64,000 nucleotides of DNA from NCBI RefSeq assembly GCF_039673065.1, contig NZ_JBDJKW010000007.1:1-64000 (forward strand), in the 5' to 3' direction. The stretch is from Allobosea sp039673065 (lineage in GTDB: Bacteria > Pseudomonadota > Alphaproteobacteria > Rhizobiales > Beijerinckiaceae). Positions 43,353-51,470 of this stretch are shown piece after piece. Made by a program: the position numbers and the translations under genes. The notes below the pieces were generated by a model, which worked only from the letters and a program-made list of their open reading frames with translations, did no database searches and was not told where the DNA came from. Every line of letters starts with the position of its first letter. Within the stretch, counting starts at the first letter, position 1.

Positions 43353-43768
43353 CACGTCACCCCACTGCAAGGTTGGCTCTTGGAAAATACATGGCACCTG
43401 CAGTCGAACGGGCCTTGGAGTCGGCTGAGCCGTTTTCGCCGAGCCGACGGAACCGATGCGGTGCCACACGGCGCATCTGTCCCATATCGGCCATTTTGGG
43501 GCAAGAGCCGTGATCACGGCACCTGAAATGGCGGTTCAGGGCGGGTTCTGTAGCTGAAAACGCCTTGGAGCGAGCTGAAAACCGGGGTGGGGCGGCATTC
43601 TCGAATAAGCTTCCCCGCCCTGTGCTTGCTGTGACTCGGTCACGTCTTGGACGCATTGGTTAATCTTGCCGTTCGACTCGGGTCGTCAGGTTGACGCTAG
43701 GGAAGTCTTGGCGGCGCTGCTTGTGCCTCCGCCGCCGCGGGATGGGCGCATCCCGGTCAGGCGGGATG
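43353..43768. other. Intergenic region upstream of the lipoprotein gene
   Basis: About 416 bases with no convincing gene. It holds the lipoprotein promoter region and the 3-prime flank of the P450 gene. I see a 7-bp inverted repeat (43420-43426 with 43442-43448), a short GTGAC-N3-GTCAC repeat at 43631-43643 and a repeated AGCTGAAAAC (about 43553 and 43576). It is less GC-rich than its flanks. No RNA gene is recognised. Confidence 0.4.
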
Positions 43769-45187
43769 TCATCCGGCAGGTCTGTCCCGTTTCGAGACAC
43801 GCATCGGCATGCCGTCGGCCGGCCTCAGCGTCACCCGCTGCACCGGCACGGGCTGCGTCTCGCCGGCATGCGCGAAGCGCAGCCGCCGCAGCAGCGTCGC
43901 CAGCACGATCACTGCCTCGACCATGGCGAATTGCAGGCCGATGCAGATGCGCGGTCCGGCGCCGAAGGGCAGGTAGGCATAGCGGTCGATCGTCTCGCGC
44001 CGGCCGGGCAGGAAGCGCTCGGGCCGGAAATGGTTGGGCTCGCTCCAGAGCGTCTCGTGGCGATGGAGCAGATAGGGCGCGATCACCACCAGAGCGCCGG
44101 CCGGGACTTCGCTGCCGTCCGGGAGCCGGTCGTCGGCGCTCGCCGCGCGCGACAGGATCGGCGCCGGCGGATAGAGCCGCATCGCCTCCTCGATCACCGC
44201 GCGGGTCAGCGCCAGCCCCTGGCCGGAGAGAGCGGCACCTGCGAGATCGTCGGCGGCTGCGTCCGCTTCGCGCTCGAGCGCGTCACTGATCGCCGGGGCC
44301 TGCGAGACCAGGTAGAGCGTCCAGGTCAGCGTGTTCGCCGTGGTCTCGTGCCCGGCGCCGATGAAGGTGATGATATTGGCGCCGATCTCGGCCTCGCTCA
44401 GCCCCTCGCCGGTCTCCGGGTCGCGGGCGGCCAGCAGCGCGTCGAGCAGGTCCGGCCGGGTGCCGGCCGGCTCGCGCTGGCGCAGTGCCCGCCGCGCCGC
44501 GATGATCGCCGCCACCTCGTTCTCGAAGAAGCTGATCGCCGGCCGCGCCCGCCAGCGGCCGATGCGCGGAATCCAGCTTGGCGCCCCGACCACGTCGAGC
44601 GGGTCGATCCGCCCTTGCGTCTCGAAATAGCGGGTCAGCGCCCGCCCGAACGCCTCCGCTCCGCCGGCGATGGCGTTGGAGAACATGGTCTCGGCCAGGA
44701 TGTCGTAGGTCACCCGCGTCATCTCGGGCGCGATGTCCAGCGTCCGCCCGGGCCGCTGGCGGACGAAGCGCTCGGCGCAGTGCTCGGCCGGCCCAGCCAT
44801 CCGCCCGGCGAGGCCGGCGACGGCGCGCGGGGTGAACAGCGGCGCAAGCGTGCGGCGGGCCCGCTTCCAGCTGTCGCCTTCGGCGGTCAGCAGGCCTTCG
44901 CCGAGGCCCGGCGCGAGGATGGCGCGCTGGAGAGCGTCCTTGCGGTAGTTCGCGGCGTTGTCGACCAGCACATGGCGCACCGCCACAGGGTCGCTCAGCA
45001 CGACGTTGAAGCCGAACAGGCCCTGCTCGGCGATGATGCGCTCGCGGAAGTGCCGGGCGCGCCAGATCGTCAGCGGGTTGCGGCGCAGGCGCAGCAGCAT
45101 TTCCAGCCTGCCGAATTCGCGCTCGCCCGGCACAGGGGCGGGCGGGCGCAGGCCCGGCTGGTCGTATGCGAGGGATGCTGCGGCCAT
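43769..45187 (-). CDS. Cytochrome P450
   Basis: Protein of 472 aa, soluble. P450 landmarks: the I-helix oxygen-binding motif GAGHETTANT, the E-x-x-R motif in EEAMRLYPPAP, the PERF-type segment FRPERFLPGRR and the heme-ligand loop FGAGPRICIG with the cysteine thiolate. The start MAAASLAYDQPGLRPP at 45187 fits the usual bacterial length; an upstream extension is not family-like. The substrate is unknown. The style (L-Y-P-P-A-P, H-E-T-T) recalls CYP102/CYP4-like fatty-acid or alkane hydroxylases, but this is a guess. No ferredoxin or reductase gene is adjacent. Confidence 0.93.
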   Translation of the reverse strand: MAAASLAYDQPGLRPPAPVPGEREFGRLEMLLRLRRNPLTIWRARHFRERIIAEQGLFGFNVVLSDPVAVRHVLVDNAANYRKDALQRAILAPGLGEGLLTAEGDSWKRARRTLAPLFTPRAVAGLAGRMAGPAEHCAERFVRQRPGRTLDIAPEMTRVTYDILAETMFSNAIAGGAEAFGRALTRYFETQGRIDPLDVVGAPSWIPRIGRWRARPAISFFENEVAAIIAARRALRQREPAGTRPDLLDALLAARDPETGEGLSEAEIGANIITFIGAGHETTANTLTWTLYLVSQAPAISDALEREADAAADDLAGAALSGQGLALTRAVIEEAMRLYPPAPILSRAASADDRLPDGSEVPAGALVVIAPYLLHRHETLWSEPNHFRPERFLPGRRETIDRYAYLPFGAGPRICIGLQFAMVEAVIVLATLLRRLRFAHAGETQPVPVQRVTLRPADGMPMRVSKRDRPAG

Positions 45188-45323
45188 GGTGATCCTCCGG
45201 CTGCCCCTGCCTGTCCCAAGCATTCTCCCGCTTTCGGGCGGCCAGAAGGCCGTCGCGGGGCAGGGCTGCCGCACCCATGCCCAAATCTCGTTGTTGCAAT
45301 GCAGTGCGTGCCGGTCTGTCGTC

Positions 45324-45338
45324 TTGTGCGGCGCACAA
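45324..45338. promoter_or_regulatory. Palindromic operator candidate upstream of the 93-aa gene
   Basis: A perfect inverted repeat TTGTGC-GGC-GCACAA lies 35 bases before the start of the gene at 45373, inside the 185-base divergent region shared with the P450 gene. Nearby TATTTT may be a -10 element. The binding protein is unknown. Confidence 0.4.
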
Positions 45339-45372
45339 TAGATGCTATTTTCTCCGGCAAGGAGCCATGCAG

Positions 45373-45654
45373 ATGTCCGCCTACAAGAACCCCCCGCCGC
45401 GCATCCTGCGCCCCCGCGTCGAGCCGCCGACGCTCGACGAGGCCGTTACGGCCGCGCAGGGCCTGAGCGATTCGCCCGAGCAGCAGGCCGAGATCGCCGC
45501 CCAGCTCATGGGCGTTCCGGTCGCCGAGGTGCTGCCGCTGGTGCGCAAGGCCGCCCATCGCACCACGGTGACCACGCCGAACCGCTCGGTGGTCGTGGTG
45601 CGCCGCCCGGCGCGCACCTTCTCGCCGCGCCTCGCCGAGGCGATGCGCCGCTGA
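45373..45654 (+). CDS. Small protein of unknown function, 93 aa
   Basis: The ATG at 45373 follows AAGGAG at a spacing of eight; the ATG at 45367 is too close to it. The product (starting MSAYKNPPPRILRPRVEPP) is basic at both ends and has a helical centre, SPEQQAEIAAQLMGVPVAEVLPLV, resembling a short helix-turn-helix-like or UBA-like segment, then a VVVVRRP strand. A small conserved protein of this type is plausible in Hyphomicrobiales. It converges with cueR with a four-base gap. Function unknown. Confidence 0.7.
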   Translation: MSAYKNPPPRILRPRVEPPTLDEAVTAAQGLSDSPEQQAEIAAQLMGVPVAEVLPLVRKAAHRTTVTTPNRSVVVVRRPARTFSPRLAEAMRR

Positions 45655-45658
45655 GCCT

Positions 45659-46045
45659 TCAGCGCCCGATCCCGTCGAGGATCGGGCAGTCCGGCCGGTC
45701 GTCGCCATGGCAATGGCTGGCCAGGTGCCGCAGCGTGGCGGCCATCGCCTGCAAGGCGGCAGCCTTCTCCTCCAGTTCCGCGATATGCTTCAGCGCGAGC
45801 GCCTTCACATCGGCGCTGGCGCGCGAACGGTCGCGCCAGAGCGCCAGCAGCGAACCGGTCTCCTCCAGCGAGAAGCCCAGATCGCGGGCGCGCCTGACGA
45901 AGCGCAGGCTGTGGATCTCCTCGTCGCGATAGACGCGGTAGCCCGCTTCCGAGCGCAGGGGCGGGGCGATCAGCCCGATGCTCTCGTAATAGCGGATCAT
46001 CTTGGCGCTGACGCCGGTGGCGGCCGCCACCTCTCCGATGTTCAT
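45659..46045 (-). CDS. cueR: Copper-responsive MerR-family regulator CueR
   Basis: Protein of 128 aa: N-terminal winged helix (MNIGEVAAATGVSAKMIRYYE, then GYRVYRDEEIHSLRFVRRA), dimerisation coiled coil, and the C-terminal metal loop C-H-G-D-D-R-P-D-C-P-I, which carries the two cysteines that bind copper(I) in CueR. I chose the ATG at 46045, with GGAG eight bases upstream. A GTG at 46054 would overlap the copA stop. It lies directly after copA in the same operon and should act at the palindrome at 48580-48598. Confidence 0.93.
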   Translation of the reverse strand: MNIGEVAAATGVSAKMIRYYESIGLIAPPLRSEAGYRVYRDEEIHSLRFVRRARDLGFSLEETGSLLALWRDRSRASADVKALALKHIAELEEKAAALQAMAATLRHLASHCHGDDRPDCPILDGIGR

Positions 46046-46050
46046 CGCGC

Positions 46051-48534
46051 TCACTCCGTTCTGGTCGCGGGCCTGAAGCGCCGCAGCCGCAGCGCGTTGG
46101 CCAGCACGCTGACGCTCGAGAACGCCATGGCGAAGCTGGCGAAGACCGGCGACATCGCGATGCCCCAGAGCGGCTGGAGCAGCCCGGCCGCGACCGGGAT
46201 CAGCAGCGTGTTGTAGCCGAAGGCCCAGCCGAGATTCTGCCGGATATTGGCCATCGTCGCCTTGGAGAGCGCGATCGCCTCCGGCACCTGGCGCAGATCG
46301 CCGGAGATCAGCACGATGTCGGCGCTCTCGATGGCGATGTCGGTGCCGGCCCCCATGGCGATGCCGACATCGGCCCCGGCCAGTGCCGGGGCGTCGTTGA
46401 TGCCGTCGCCGACGAAGGCGACCTTGCGCCCGCCCTCCTGCAGCCGCGCGACGATCGCCGCCTTGTCGGTCGGCAGCACCTCGGCCTCGACCTCGTCGAT
46501 GCCGAGGCGCCGCGCGATGGCCTGCGCGGTCGCCCGGTTGTCGCCCGTCACCATGACGATGCGCAGCCCCAGCCGGTGCAGCGCCGCGATCGCGGCGCGC
46601 GAGCCCGGCTTGAGCGCGTCCGCGACGCCGATCAGCCCGGCAAGACGCCCGTCCACCGCGACGAAGAGCGGGCTCATGCCCTCCCCCGCCAGCGCGGCTG
46701 CCTCCGCCGCAAGCGCCGCGACCGGGATCGATTCACGGGCCATCAGCCGGCCGGAGCCGACCATGACGCGCCGCTCGCCGATCCGCGCCGCGACGCCGAG
46801 CCCGGCCTCCGCGACGAAGTCGTGGGCGGGCGCGAGCGTCAGGCCGCGCCGCCGCGCTTCCGCGACGATCGCCTCCGCCGAGGGATGCTCCGAGGCCGCC
46901 TCGACGGCGGCTGCTAGCGCCAGCGTCTCGGCCTCGTCGAAGCCCGGCGCGGCGGCGAGCTTCGTCAGCTCGGGGGTGCCCTTCGTCAGCGTCCCGGTCT
47001 TGTCGAAGGCGATGGTCCCGACATCGCTGAGCGCCTGCAGGGCAGTGCCCTGCCGGAACAGGATGCCGAGCTCGGCCGCCTTGCCGGTGCCGACCATGAT
47101 CGAGGTCGGCGTCGCCAGCCCCATGGCGCAGGGGCAGGCGACGATCAGCACCGCGACCGCGTTGACCAGCGCCTGCGTCAGGGCCGGGGAGGGGCCGAAG
47201 GCGAGCCAGGCGACGAAGGTCGCCAGCGCGACCGCCATCACGGCGGGCACGAACCAGCCGGTGACCCGGTCGACCAGCGCCTGGATCGGCAGCTTGGCGC
47301 CCTGCGCGCTCTCGACCATCCGCACGATCTGGGCCAGCAGCGTATCGGCGCCGACCTTCTCGGCCCGGAAGCGCAGCGCGCCGTTGCGGTTGATGGTGCC
47401 GCCGATCACGCCGTCGCCGGGGCCCTTGGCCGCCGGCGACGGCTCGCCGGTCACCATGGATTCGTCGACATAGGAGCTGCCCTCGACCACCGTGCCGTCG
47501 ACGGCGATCTTCTCGCCGGGGCGCACCAGCACGAGATCGCCCGGCCGCACCTCCTCGACGGGGACGTCCCGCTCCGCCCCGTCGCGCAGGATGCGGGCCG
47601 AGCGCGCCTGCAATCCGACCAGCCGGCCGATGGCGGCGCTGGTGCGACCGCGCGCCCGGGCCTCGAACCAGCGGCCGAGCAGGATCAGCGTGACGATGAC
47701 CGCGCTCGTCTCGAAATAGGTGTGGGCGCTGCCGGCCGGCAGCCAGCCGGGCCGGAAGGTTGCGACGGCGGAGTAGAGATAGGCCGCGCCGGTGCCGAGC
47801 ATGACCAGCGCGTTCATGTCGGGCGCGCCGCGCATCAAGGCGGGCCAGCCCTTGGCGAAGAAGCGCCGGCCGGGGCCGAACAGCACGAGGCTCGCCAGCA
47901 GGAAGGCCGCGAGCTTCAGCGTGAAGCCGTCGATCCTGCCGAGCAGCCAGTGATGGAAGGCGTCGCTGAGATGCGGTCCCATTTCGAGGATCATCAGCGG
48001 CAGCGTCGCCGCCGTTGCGACCAGCGTGGCGCGGCCGAGCTCGCGGCGCTCGGCCGCGCGGGCCGTCTCGCCGTCTGCCGGGGCGCCGTCGCCGAGCGGC
48101 TGGGCCGCATAGCCCGCCCCGGCCACCGCCGCCACCAGGCCCGTAACGCCGGCGGGATCGAGCAAGGTGACGCTGGCGCGCTCGGTGGCGAGGTTGACCT
48201 GCGCCTCGAGCACGCCGGGCACGGCGCGCAGCGCCTTTTCGACCCGCCCGACGCAGGAGGCGCAGGTCATGCCCGAGATGGCGAGGGTCACGGTCGCCGG
48301 CCGTGGCTCGTAGCCGGCTGCGCGGATCGCGGCGTCGAGCGCGGCCGGCGCGACCGTGGCACCCGAGACCTGCGCCTTGCCGGTCGCGAGGTTGACGGTC
48401 GCGTCCGTGACGCCGGGCACCGCCTTCAGCGCCGTCTCGACGCGGCCGACGCAGGAGGCACAGCTCATCCCGGCGACGGCAATGTCGAGGCGGGCGGGTG
48501 CGGCCCCAGTGGGCGATGTCTGGCGATGCGGCAT
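46051..48534 (-). CDS. copA: Copper(I)-exporting P1B-type ATPase
   Basis: Protein of 827 aa. Two N-terminal heavy-metal-associated domains (GMSCASC at about residue 22 and GMTCASC at about residue 90) are followed by the P1B core: phosphatase motif VTGEPSPA, the transmembrane metal site C-P-C in IVACPCAMGLATPTS, the phosphorylation motif FDKTGTLTKG, and the hinge GDGINDAPALAGADVGIAMG. It pumps cuprous ions out of the cytoplasm. The ATG at 48534 lies about 35 bases after the -10 element of the CueR-type promoter. cueR follows downstream. Confidence 0.96.
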   Translation of the reverse strand: MPHRQTSPTGAAPARLDIAVAGMSCASCVGRVETALKAVPGVTDATVNLATGKAQVSGATVAPAALDAAIRAAGYEPRPATVTLAISGMTCASCVGRVEKALRAVPGVLEAQVNLATERASVTLLDPAGVTGLVAAVAGAGYAAQPLGDGAPADGETARAAERRELGRATLVATAATLPLMILEMGPHLSDAFHHWLLGRIDGFTLKLAAFLLASLVLFGPGRRFFAKGWPALMRGAPDMNALVMLGTGAAYLYSAVATFRPGWLPAGSAHTYFETSAVIVTLILLGRWFEARARGRTSAAIGRLVGLQARSARILRDGAERDVPVEEVRPGDLVLVRPGEKIAVDGTVVEGSSYVDESMVTGEPSPAAKGPGDGVIGGTINRNGALRFRAEKVGADTLLAQIVRMVESAQGAKLPIQALVDRVTGWFVPAVMAVALATFVAWLAFGPSPALTQALVNAVAVLIVACPCAMGLATPTSIMVGTGKAAELGILFRQGTALQALSDVGTIAFDKTGTLTKGTPELTKLAAAPGFDEAETLALAAAVEAASEHPSAEAIVAEARRRGLTLAPAHDFVAEAGLGVAARIGERRVMVGSGRLMARESIPVAALAAEAAALAGEGMSPLFVAVDGRLAGLIGVADALKPGSRAAIAALHRLGLRIVMVTGDNRATAQAIARRLGIDEVEAEVLPTDKAAIVARLQEGGRKVAFVGDGINDAPALAGADVGIAMGAGTDIAIESADIVLISGDLRQVPEAIALSKATMANIRQNLGWAFGYNTLLIPVAAGLLQPLWGIAMSPVFASFAMAFSSVSVLANALRLRRFRPATRTE

Positions 48535-48570
48535 GGTGCTTCGACCCATCCTTGCGCTGTCGATGCGCAG

Positions 48571-48602
48571 ATGGGTAAGCCTTCCCATCATGGGAAGGTC
48601 AA
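48571..48602 (-). promoter_or_regulatory. CueR-type copA promoter and operator
   Basis: Read on the minus strand: -35 TTGACC (48597-48602), a perfect palindrome CCTTCCCAT-C-ATGGGAAGG (48580-48598), and a -10 TTACCC/TACCCA at 48572-48578. The spacer is 18-19 bases, the over-long spacing MerR-family activators correct by DNA twisting. This matches the CCTTCC-N7-GGAAGG pattern known for CueR. Confidence 0.9.
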
Positions 48603-48654
48603 GCGGCGCATGGCGGCTGCGAGTCGGGCAGCGCAATCTGCCCGGAGCCGGGCC

Positions 48655-49134
48655 TCACTCGGCGCGGACGGTCTCCGGCGTGGACTGGAAGCTGCGGATC
48701 ACCTCGCCGAGGCTCGGCTCGTCGACGAGGTCGGCCGCGTCCATCTGGGTGAACCACTGGCAGCGCCGCTGCTCCTGCTCGGGCCAGCTGTCGAGCTGGC
48801 GCGAGACCGCGAGCGGATAGAGGCTGACCTTGCAGAGCACCGCGCTGTCCGGCAGGCGCTTGCGATAGGTGTAGTGGCCGACCGGCTTGCGGCCGATCTC
48901 GCCGACCACGCCGGCCTCTTCCATCGCCTCGCGCGCGGCGGCCTCATGGCGCTTCAACCCGCGCATCGGCCAGCCCTTCGGCACGATCCAGCGCTGGGTC
49001 TCGCGGGTGGTGACCAGCATCACCTCGACGCTTCCGTCCGCGGCACGCCGATAGGGCAGGGCGCCGATCTGCGCCCTGGGTTCCGTATCCTTCCTGCGAC
49101 CGGACGACTTAGCCACCCCTGATCGTCTCCCCAT
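48655..49134 (-). CDS. NUDIX hydrolase
   Basis: Protein of 159 aa with the Nudix segment GWPMRGLKRHEAAAREAMEE followed by A-G-V, where R-E-x-x-E-E-x-G binds the metal. The upstream glutamate of the classical box appears displaced, as often seen in diphosphoinositol polyphosphate-type enzymes; RWIVPKGWPM supports that subgroup. It probably hydrolyses a nucleoside diphosphate derivative or polyphosphate. The start is uncertain: ATG 49134 gives MGRRSGVAKSS, while ATG 49155 would add seven residues; neither has a strong ribosome binding site. It lies upstream of the copA promoter but seems unrelated to copper. Confidence 0.88.
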   Translation of the reverse strand: MGRRSGVAKSSGRRKDTEPRAQIGALPYRRAADGSVEVMLVTTRETQRWIVPKGWPMRGLKRHEAAAREAMEEAGVVGEIGRKPVGHYTYRKRLPDSAVLCKVSLYPLAVSRQLDSWPEQEQRRCQWFTQMDAADLVDEPSLGEVIRSFQSTPETVRAE

Positions 49135-49248
49135 AGCCTGCCCGAGGGACAGCATATGGTGATTCGGACCACGTGATGCCAGTGAATTCGATAGCCGGCG
49201 AATTGTCCGGGAGCGGCGGGCGCGGGCGCGCCGCCGCTGCGGGGGCGC

Positions 49249-49638
49249 TCAGAGCTTCTTGCCGTCCTTGTCGAACTGCTTGAGGAAGGCCGTCAGGTCG
49301 GCGATTTCCTTCTCGTTCTTGATGCCGGCGAAGATCATCTTGGTGCCGGGGATCATGGCGCGCGGGTTCTTGATGTACTCCGCGAACTTGGCCTCGTCCC
49401 AGGTGATGTCGGCGCCCTTGTTGGCGCTGGAATAGGCATAGCCCTCGACGGCGCCGGTATGGCGGCCGAACAGCCCGTTCAGATGCGGGCCGACCAGATT
49501 GCGCGCACCCTCGCCGATCTGGTGGCAGGCGCGGCACTTGTTCCAGGAGCGCTCGCCGGCGGCGATGTCCTGGGCGAAGGCGGGGGCGCTCGCCAGCAGG
49601 GCGACGGCGAGCAAAGCGGTGCGGGCGGTGGTCGTCAT
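49249..49638 (-). CDS. Periplasmic c-type cytochrome (cytochrome c2/c550-like)
   Basis: Protein of 129 aa with a signal peptide (ending around PAFAQ, residue 23), a single heme-binding C-R-A-C-H motif (about residues 35-39), G-P-H-L-N-G-L-F-G-R-H after it, and the axial methionine in MIPGTKMIFAG. This is a class I cytochrome c used as a soluble electron carrier. Location near the formate dehydrogenase genes does not prove a link, because that enzyme is NAD-linked. It stands alone on the minus strand. Confidence 0.95.
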   Translation of the reverse strand: MTTTARTALLAVALLASAPAFAQDIAAGERSWNKCRACHQIGEGARNLVGPHLNGLFGRHTGAVEGYAYSSANKGADITWDEAKFAEYIKNPRAMIPGTKMIFAGIKNEKEIADLTAFLKQFDKDGKKL

Positions 49639-49829
49639 CTCGGTCCTTCGATCCTCTCGGCCGGCCGGTCGGGCCAGGCGGGATCGAGGCGGCGGGCTGC
49701 GACGGGATCCCGGAGCCGGCGGGGCCGAGGCCGGCCGGCTGCGGATACAAACTGGACCAGTTCGAAGCGGGCGCCAAACCCGTTTCGCGCCCTGTCCGCG
49801 ATCATATTGCCGCAGCCGGCCGGGTAGGC

Positions 49830-50654
49830 TCAGAGCTCGCCGATCCACTCCGCCACATTGGCGGTGAAGGCGTCGGGCCGCGAGATCGGGAAGAAATGCC
49901 CGCCGCTCTCGAGCATGGTCTTGCGCGCGCCGGGCATGGCGCTGCTGAGCTGGTCCTGCAGGAAGGCCGGGACGATCATGTCGTCGCGGGCGCCGAGGAT
50001 CAGGATCGGCATCGGCAGCGAGGCGGCCCATTCCGAGCCGTCGAAGGCATGCAGGGCGGCGATGCGCTCGCGCACCGTCTGCTTCTCCTCCGCCGTCTCG
50101 GGCGCCTTGGCGAGGGCGGCCTCGTAGACCTGCCAATGGGCTTCCAGCCAGGCCGGCGGATAGGCCATCAGCGTCGCGGTCGCGGCATAGGCGCGCGGAT
50201 GCTGGTCGAGGATGGCGAGGCGCGTATCGAACAGTGCCGCCATGTAGCGGTTCTGCTTCAGCCAGCTGCCGCTGAGGATCAGCCCGTCGAGCCGCTCGGG
50301 CACCAGGCGGGCGAGCGTCTGGCCGATGCAGCCGCCGGTCGAATGGCCGAGCAGCACGGCGCGTTCGGAGCCGGCTGTGTCGAGCACCGTCTGGCAGTCC
50401 TGCGCCAGCCGCTCGATCGTGCAGGCGGCGCTGCCGCGGGTGCTCGGGCCGATGCCGCGCTGGTCGAAGCGGATGACGCGGAAGGAACGGGCGAAGGTGG
50501 CCGCGATGTCGTCCCAGAAGGCGGCGGTGCCGCCGAGGCCGCTGACCAGCAGCAGATCCGGACCCTCGCCCTGGACCACGGTGCGCAGGACGGCGCCGTC
50601 ATTGGTGACGGCCTGGAACTCGCCATTGGGCGGATTGCTGGCGGTGCCGCTCAT
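49830..50654 (-). CDS. Alpha/beta-fold hydrolase
   Basis: Protein of 274 aa. Oxyanion region LVSGLGGTAAFWDD, FDQRGIGPS, nucleophile elbow G-H-S-T-G-G (serine near residue 103), the acid in ILGARDDMIVP and the catalytic histidine in SGGHFFPISRP make a complete triad. The fold is of the 3-oxoadipate enol-lactonase / haloperoxidase type; the substrate is unknown. Its ATG overlaps the stop of a 16-codon ORF, and a cupin gene lies just upstream, so the three form one transcription unit. Confidence 0.9.
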   Translation of the reverse strand: MSGTASNPPNGEFQAVTNDGAVLRTVVQGEGPDLLLVSGLGGTAAFWDDIAATFARSFRVIRFDQRGIGPSTRGSAACTIERLAQDCQTVLDTAGSERAVLLGHSTGGCIGQTLARLVPERLDGLILSGSWLKQNRYMAALFDTRLAILDQHPRAYAATATLMAYPPAWLEAHWQVYEAALAKAPETAEEKQTVRERIAALHAFDGSEWAASLPMPILILGARDDMIVPAFLQDQLSSAMPGARKTMLESGGHFFPISRPDAFTANVAEWIGEL

Positions 50655-50701
50655 CGGGCCTCGCCGGTCAGCCCGGGGTTGTGCGGCCTGAACTCGGTCA
50701 T
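50651..50701 (-). CDS. Possible 16-aa ORF coupled to the hydrolase
   Basis: It has the best ribosome binding site in this operon (TTAGGAG seven bases before the ATG), encodes MTEFRPHNPGLTGEAR and stops inside the ATG of the hydrolase (ATGA). The hydrolase itself has no good ribosome binding site, so this may be a coupling leader. It could also be the remnant of a longer gene. Confidence 0.45.
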   Translation of the reverse strand: MTEFRPHNPGLTGEAR

Positions 50702-50733
50702 GTGTGTTCTCCTAATAATTTTGCCGCGGCCGG

Positions 50734-51246
50734 TCAGGGCTGCGGGTTGAAGCGCGTGTCGGTCCAGCCGAACACGGTGCGGGCCTCGATCTCGGCGATG
50801 TCGTCCGGCCGCGGAAACGGCGCGGGCGGCGGTTCGCCGGGGCTGCGGGGCCGGCCGATCTCGGCGAAGAAGGCGTCGAGACCGCCCGGCATGACGAGCC
50901 AGAGAAAGGTCAGGGGCTCGTCATGCGGGTTCAGGAAATGGTGCTTGCGGTTGCGGCCGACATAGACGCAGGAGCCCGGCTCCAGCGCATGGTCGACCCC
51001 GTCGAGGCGGGCGATGCCGCGGCCCGACAGCACGAAGATGACCTCCTCGATCCGGTCGTGGGTGTGCTCGCGGATGAAGGCGCGCGGCGCGACCGTCTGC
51101 GTGCCGAGCGCGAAGCGGCTCTCGCTGCGCACGAGCGTGTCGTTCAGAAGGTTGCGGACATGGCCGTTGGCCGGCACGGGCTGCCAGAAGCTCGCCCCGT
51201 CCTCCGGGCCGAGCACCAAGGCTTCGCCGGCAGGTTGCGCCGTCAT
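50734..51246 (-). CDS. Cupin-domain protein
   Basis: Protein of 170 aa with one cupin barrel: metal ligands in EHTHDRIEEVIFVLSGRGIA (the H-x-H and later glutamate of cupin motif 1) and the histidine of motif 2 near GRNRKHHFLNP. The start at 51246 has a GGGAGGGGACGGG ribosome binding site; a longer reading from 51306 is less likely. Single-cupin proteins act as dioxygenases, isomerases or sensors, and nothing here tells which. It precedes the hydrolase gene by about 80 bases with the 16-codon ORF between. Confidence 0.88.
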   Translation of the reverse strand: MTAQPAGEALVLGPEDGASFWQPVPANGHVRNLLNDTLVRSESRFALGTQTVAPRAFIREHTHDRIEEVIFVLSGRGIARLDGVDHALEPGSCVYVGRNRKHHFLNPHDEPLTFLWLVMPGGLDAFFAEIGRPRSPGEPPPAPFPRPDDIAEIEARTVFGWTDTRFNPQP

Positions 51247-51396
51247 CCCGTCCCCTCCCGCCAGCTGTGACCCCACTGGCGTGGATCGTGACGGGGGACG
51301 CGCCATAATTCTACCCGCCTTTGGTCATGGCTGGGTCAGCCCCCGCGCAGACCGGGAGAGCCGCGCAGCGGGCCGGCGGGCGGTGAAAACGCAAGG

Positions 51397-51422
51397 CCGC
51401 CGCCCGTCGGGACGGGCGGCGG
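51397..51422 (-). terminator. Terminator-like hairpin after the MFS transporter gene
   Basis: A 12-bp perfect GC-rich stem (51397-51408 with 51411-51422) lies about 50 bases past the transporter stop. On the minus strand it is followed by CCTTGCGTTTTC, a weak T-rich stretch. A likely end for the transcript carrying the transporter. Confidence 0.7.
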
Positions 51423-51470
51423 CGGTCTCGTGCAGGGCGCGGCCGGGCGCAAGCGAGCCCGGCCGGCGGA

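Noticed and set aside
43353..43768. Repeated AGCTGAAAAC and short inverted repeats as a mobile-element end or CRISPR remnant
   Set aside because: Only two copies, no regular spacing, no transposase or cas gene nearby.
43769..45187. P450 as part of a biosynthetic gene cluster
   Set aside because: Neighbours are an orphan lipoprotein and a copper operon; no tailoring or core biosynthetic genes are present.
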